DNA of 64,000 nucleotides from Vibrio tritonius (lineage in GTDB: Bacteria > Pseudomonadota > Gammaproteobacteria > Enterobacterales > Vibrionaceae): positions 2,790,001-2,854,000 of the forward strand of contig NZ_AP014635.1 of assembly GCF_001547935.1 (NCBI RefSeq), in the 5' to 3' direction. The notes under the pieces are model-generated. The model made no database searches. It was not told the DNA's origin and worked only from the letters and a program-made list of their open reading frames with translations. How positions within the stretch are numbered: position 1 is the first letter of the stretch; the number at the start of each line of letters is the position of its first letter. The position numbers and the translations under genes are program-made. Positions 61,872 to 64,000 of this stretch are shown one piece after another.

Positions 61872-62762
61872 TTAATCGAATAATTTATTAAAATTCGCAT
61901 CACACACATTTTTTACCGCAGGATGTTGAATCATTCTTTCCGCAAATATCACGTAGTATTCTTCTTTTAATTCATCAATTTGTTCTATTTTATGTAAAGG
62001 AATATCCGCTTCTATTTCTTGAGCATAAAAAGAAGGTGCTAGAAAAATCGTTTCAGGATGATAAAGGGAAAATGCATTCATTAACGCAGCGTCATCAAAC
62101 TCACCAAGGATATTCGGCTGCAACCCTTGACGATCAAACCATTGGCGCACTTTTCTTCCCATTGCAGTGCGACTACCTGGTACTAGTAATTTCTTGTCCT
62201 GTAACAAGTCGGGGAACGTCCCTATCAACTCGGAATTACGGCAAAAAAAGCTCATACGGCTTTCGCCAAGCTTTTTACTATACAAACCAGGGCTTTGACT
62301 AGAATCAACAGGGCAATCAGAAAGAATCATATCTAATTTATGCTGCGATAACTGCTCGAGAAGCATTTCATGCGTCGACTCAAAACACCGTAGATGAATT
62401 TTCTGCTCAATCGGTATAGTCATCCCCAGTATCTTACTGACAAGGCGTTTGGAGAGTGCGTCAGCGACACCTACATCAAATAACAAGTTAGCTCGTTGAC
62501 TGTAATTGACAATATCCATCATCTCATAGCTTAAGCCAAACATTCGGTCTGCATACTTAAACACGAGTTGCCCCAATTCGGTTGGCTCAATACTTCGACC
62601 TGTACGTTTGGTCAGTTTTCCATTCATGCGCTCTTCTAATGCTTTTATTTGGCCCGTCACAGTTTGGGGCGTTAAAAACAGAGCATCGGCAGCTTTAGTA
62701 ATTGAACCTTGCTTGCAAACCATCCAAAAATAGTAAAGATGGTTATAATTGAGATGTGACAT
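61872..62762 (-). CDS. nhaR: LysR-type regulator NhaR
   Basis: NhaR is a LysR-family activator that responds to Na+ and in E. coli switches on nhaA and other genes. The 296-residue protein has an N-terminal helix-turn-helix ([35 protein letters not shown]) and a sensor domain nearly identical in places to E. coli ([48 protein letters not shown]). I start at ATG 62762 (MSHLNYNH). No nhaA gene is adjacent, unlike in E. coli. The 257 bp upstream of hlyU show nothing else recognisable apart from one palindrome. Confidence 0.93.
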   Translation of the reverse strand: MSHLNYNHLYYFWMVCKQGSITKAADALFLTPQTVTGQIKALEERMNGKLTKRTGRSIEPTELGQLVFKYADRMFGLSYEMMDIVNYSQRANLLFDVGVADALSKRLVSKILGMTIPIEQKIHLRCFESTHEMLLEQLSQHKLDMILSDCPVDSSQSPGLYSKKLGESRMSFFCRNSELIGTFPDLLQDKKLLVPGSRTAMGRKVRQWFDRQGLQPNILGEFDDAALMNAFSLYHPETIFLAPSFYAQEIEADIPLHKIEQIDELKEEYYVIFAERMIQHPAVKNVCDANFNKLFD

Positions 62763-62898
62763 TGTATTTATTCCGAAAGTTTTATAACGATCAATATATT
62801 CTTCATTTTTTATGCTTATTTCAGAGTATAAACTCAAATAATCAAATTCTAATATAATATGTGATTTAGAATATTTTTAACCATTTTAAATTAATATT

Positions 62899-62926
62899 AA
62901 AAAAGCGCCATCATAGGCGCTTTTTT
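62899..62926. terminator. Terminator after thyA
   Basis: Stem AAAAGCGCC-ATCATA-GGCGCTTTT with A-run and T-run, abutting the thyA stop. Confidence 0.88.
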
Positions 62927-62927
62927 A

Positions 62928-63779
62928 TTAAACAGAAAATGGATATTGAATAGGATCGTGATATTCATATCCAATTACTTCAAAGTCATCTAATGTCACC
63001 CAAGTCTCCAAATCTTCTAATGATTGAATTTTCGGATTGATCTTAAACTGAGGAGCCGCTAATGGTTCACGCTTAAGTTGAACATCACGCATCAACTCCA
63101 ATTGGTCCTCATAAATATGGGCATTCACTATTTTATGGTAAGCCTGCCCCGGTTTTTTACCGGTTATCTGCGCCATGATCGCTAAGAATGCATACACTTG
63201 AACCATATTGAAATTGAGTCCTAGCGGAACATCGCAAGAACGCTGGGTACTATTTAGGTACAAGGTATCACCAAGTAGCGAGAAATGATGACTGTACATG
63301 CATGGGCGCAAGCAACCCATATGAAATTCACCTGGGTTGTAAAAATTGAGGATTTCACCACGGTCGTCAACCCCACGTTTTAAATCATCAACGATTTTAC
63401 GTAATTGGTCGACATGTCCGCCATCAGGCTTAGCCCAAGAACGACCTTGAACGCCATACACGCGTCCCATGTCATCTTCGCCTTTACGAAACGGGTTGTT
63501 TAACCATGCGTCGTTTAAGTTCGCATTAGCATCCCAAGTTTTGGTACCTAGCTTGCGAAAATCTGCCGCGTTATCGTAACCACGAATGTAGCCAAGTAAC
63601 TCAGCCACAGCTGCTTTCCAGAAACTCTTACGAGTAGTGACCAGTGGGAACTGATTCGCTGCGACATCATAAGTCAAATCCGCATTGATAACCGTTAAAC
63701 AGCGTTTACCGGTTCGTTCATTTTCAATCCATTGCCCTTGCTCTACGATTCGCTGGCAGAGATCCAAATACTGTTTCAC
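62928..63779 (-). CDS. thyA: Thymidylate synthase
   Basis: ThyA methylates dUMP to dTMP with methylene-tetrahydrofolate. The 283-residue protein has the catalytic Cys in [10 protein letters not shown] and the dUMP-binding stretch [14 protein letters not shown]; the C terminus DPIQYPFSV is close to the usual KAPVAV-type end. The catalytic loop PCM differs from the PCH of E. coli ThyA, and the length is 283 rather than 264; this longer variant occurs in vibrios as I recall. The stop of lgt lies 2 bp upstream of its start, the conserved lgt-thyA pair. Confidence 0.94.
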   Translation of the reverse strand: MKQYLDLCQRIVEQGQWIENERTGKRCLTVINADLTYDVAANQFPLVTTRKSFWKAAVAELLGYIRGYDNAADFRKLGTKTWDANANLNDAWLNNPFRKGEDDMGRVYGVQGRSWAKPDGGHVDQLRKIVDDLKRGVDDRGEILNFYNPGEFHMGCLRPCMYSHHFSLLGDTLYLNSTQRSCDVPLGLNFNMVQVYAFLAIMAQITGKKPGQAYHKIVNAHIYEDQLELMRDVQLKREPLAAPQFKINPKIQSLEDLETWVTLDDFEVIGYEYHDPIQYPFSV

Positions 63780-63781
63780 TT

Positions 63782-64000
63782 TTAACCCTTATTTTCTGCT
63801 GTGTTATCTTTGTATACACCACGTTTGTATGACCAAACAATCAAGCAAATACCAATAACTATCATTGGAATTGAGAGAATCTGTCCCATGGAGATAACGC
63901 CATCAAACAGTCCAAGTTGCGGGTCTGGCTGACGGAAGAATTCGATGAAGCTGCGGAATATACCATAAAGCACTAAGAATAGCCCAGAAACAGACCCCAG
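63782..64000 (-). CDS. lgt: Prolipoprotein diacylglyceryl transferase Lgt, 3' end only
   Basis: The frame is open to the right edge of the window, so only the last 72 codons are present. They match the end of E. coli Lgt: [39 protein letters not shown] and a final membrane helix followed by a charged tail. Lgt attaches diacylglycerol to the lipobox Cys, the step before LspA. The GTG at 63973 is an internal valine, not a start. Confidence 0.93.
   Translation of the reverse strand: MGSVSGLFLVLYGIFRSFIEFFRQPDPQLGLFDGVISMGQILSIPMIVIGICLIVWSYKRGVYKDNTAENKG

Overview
The window is a stretch of core chromosome from a gammaproteobacterium of the family Vibrionaceae, most likely a Vibrio. I base this on the gene content and order (pho/pst/ppk/ppx cluster, nspS-mbaA, plzA, hlyU, nhaR), the vibrio-type 16S rRNA, and proteins that resemble V. 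cholerae and E. coli orthologues along their length. The order matches, as I recall it, the chromosome I segment of V. cholerae from lgt/thyA to phoU/cutC, inverted. Apart from one 267-bp repeat element and one stand-alone ATPase gene beside the rRNA operon, I see no sign of a genomic island, prophage, integron, IS element or CRISPR array.

Layout. 1-12.7 kb: the 3' end of cutC, then a phosphate block: phoU-pstB-pstA-pstC (minus), ppk-ppx (plus), pstS-phoR-phoB (minus), with PhoB boxes in front of pstC, ppk and phoB. 12.8-16.6 kb: rdgC, trhP-yfhL (tRNA hydroxylation and a ferredoxin), nfsA and a DUF1904 gene. 16.6-18.5 kb: a perfect Fur box upstream of a terminator with no gene between them (candidate sRNA), a stand-alone AAA ATPase, and a partial duplication of the tRNA-Trp 3' end plus terminator. 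18.46-24.3 kb: a complete minus-strand rRNA operon, P1-P2-16S-tRNA-Ala(GGC)-23S-5S-tRNA-Asp-tRNA-Trp. 24.4-28.8 kb: clpB with a sigma-32 promoter, pgeF (yfiH) and rluD. 29-31.8 kb: bamD, a hairpin-rich spacer, raiA, and pheA behind a pheL attenuator. 32-35.9 kb: nspS-mbaA-yjjX, a polyamine/c-di-GMP signalling operon. 36-38.2 kb: trpR and slt. 38.5-43.3 kb: ettA, the repeat element, plzA (PilZ), tyrA and aroF with TyrR boxes. 43.5-45.9 kb: the btsS-btsR pyruvate-type two-component system. 46-49.1 kb: nagZ, anmK and murQ (murein recycling). 49.2-53 kb: a cation/proton antiporter, a small lipoprotein, and a short CstA-family transporter behind four direct repeats that look like a BtsR operator array. 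53.1-61.2 kb: ispH, fkpB, lspA, ileS, ribF, murJ and rpsT. 61.3-64 kb: hlyU, nhaR, thyA and the 3' end of lgt.

How the genes work together. PstSCAB imports phosphate, PhoU and PhoR/PhoB sense and transmit its limitation, and Ppk/Ppx make and degrade polyphosphate, all under PhoB boxes visible here. NspS and MbaA read periplasmic polyamines into c-di-GMP, and a PilZ-domain c-di-GMP receptor lies 5 kb away. AroF, PheA and TyrA cover the first and branch steps of Phe/Tyr synthesis, controlled by visible TyrR boxes (aroF) and transcription attenuation (pheA). BtsSR probably controls the CstA-type transporter through the repeat array. The most rewarding items for follow-up are the candidate Fur-controlled RNA (16705-16885), the 20-bp-periodic BtsR-like array (51404-51471), the structured repeat in front of plzA (40295-40561) and the propeller-like insert in PstC.
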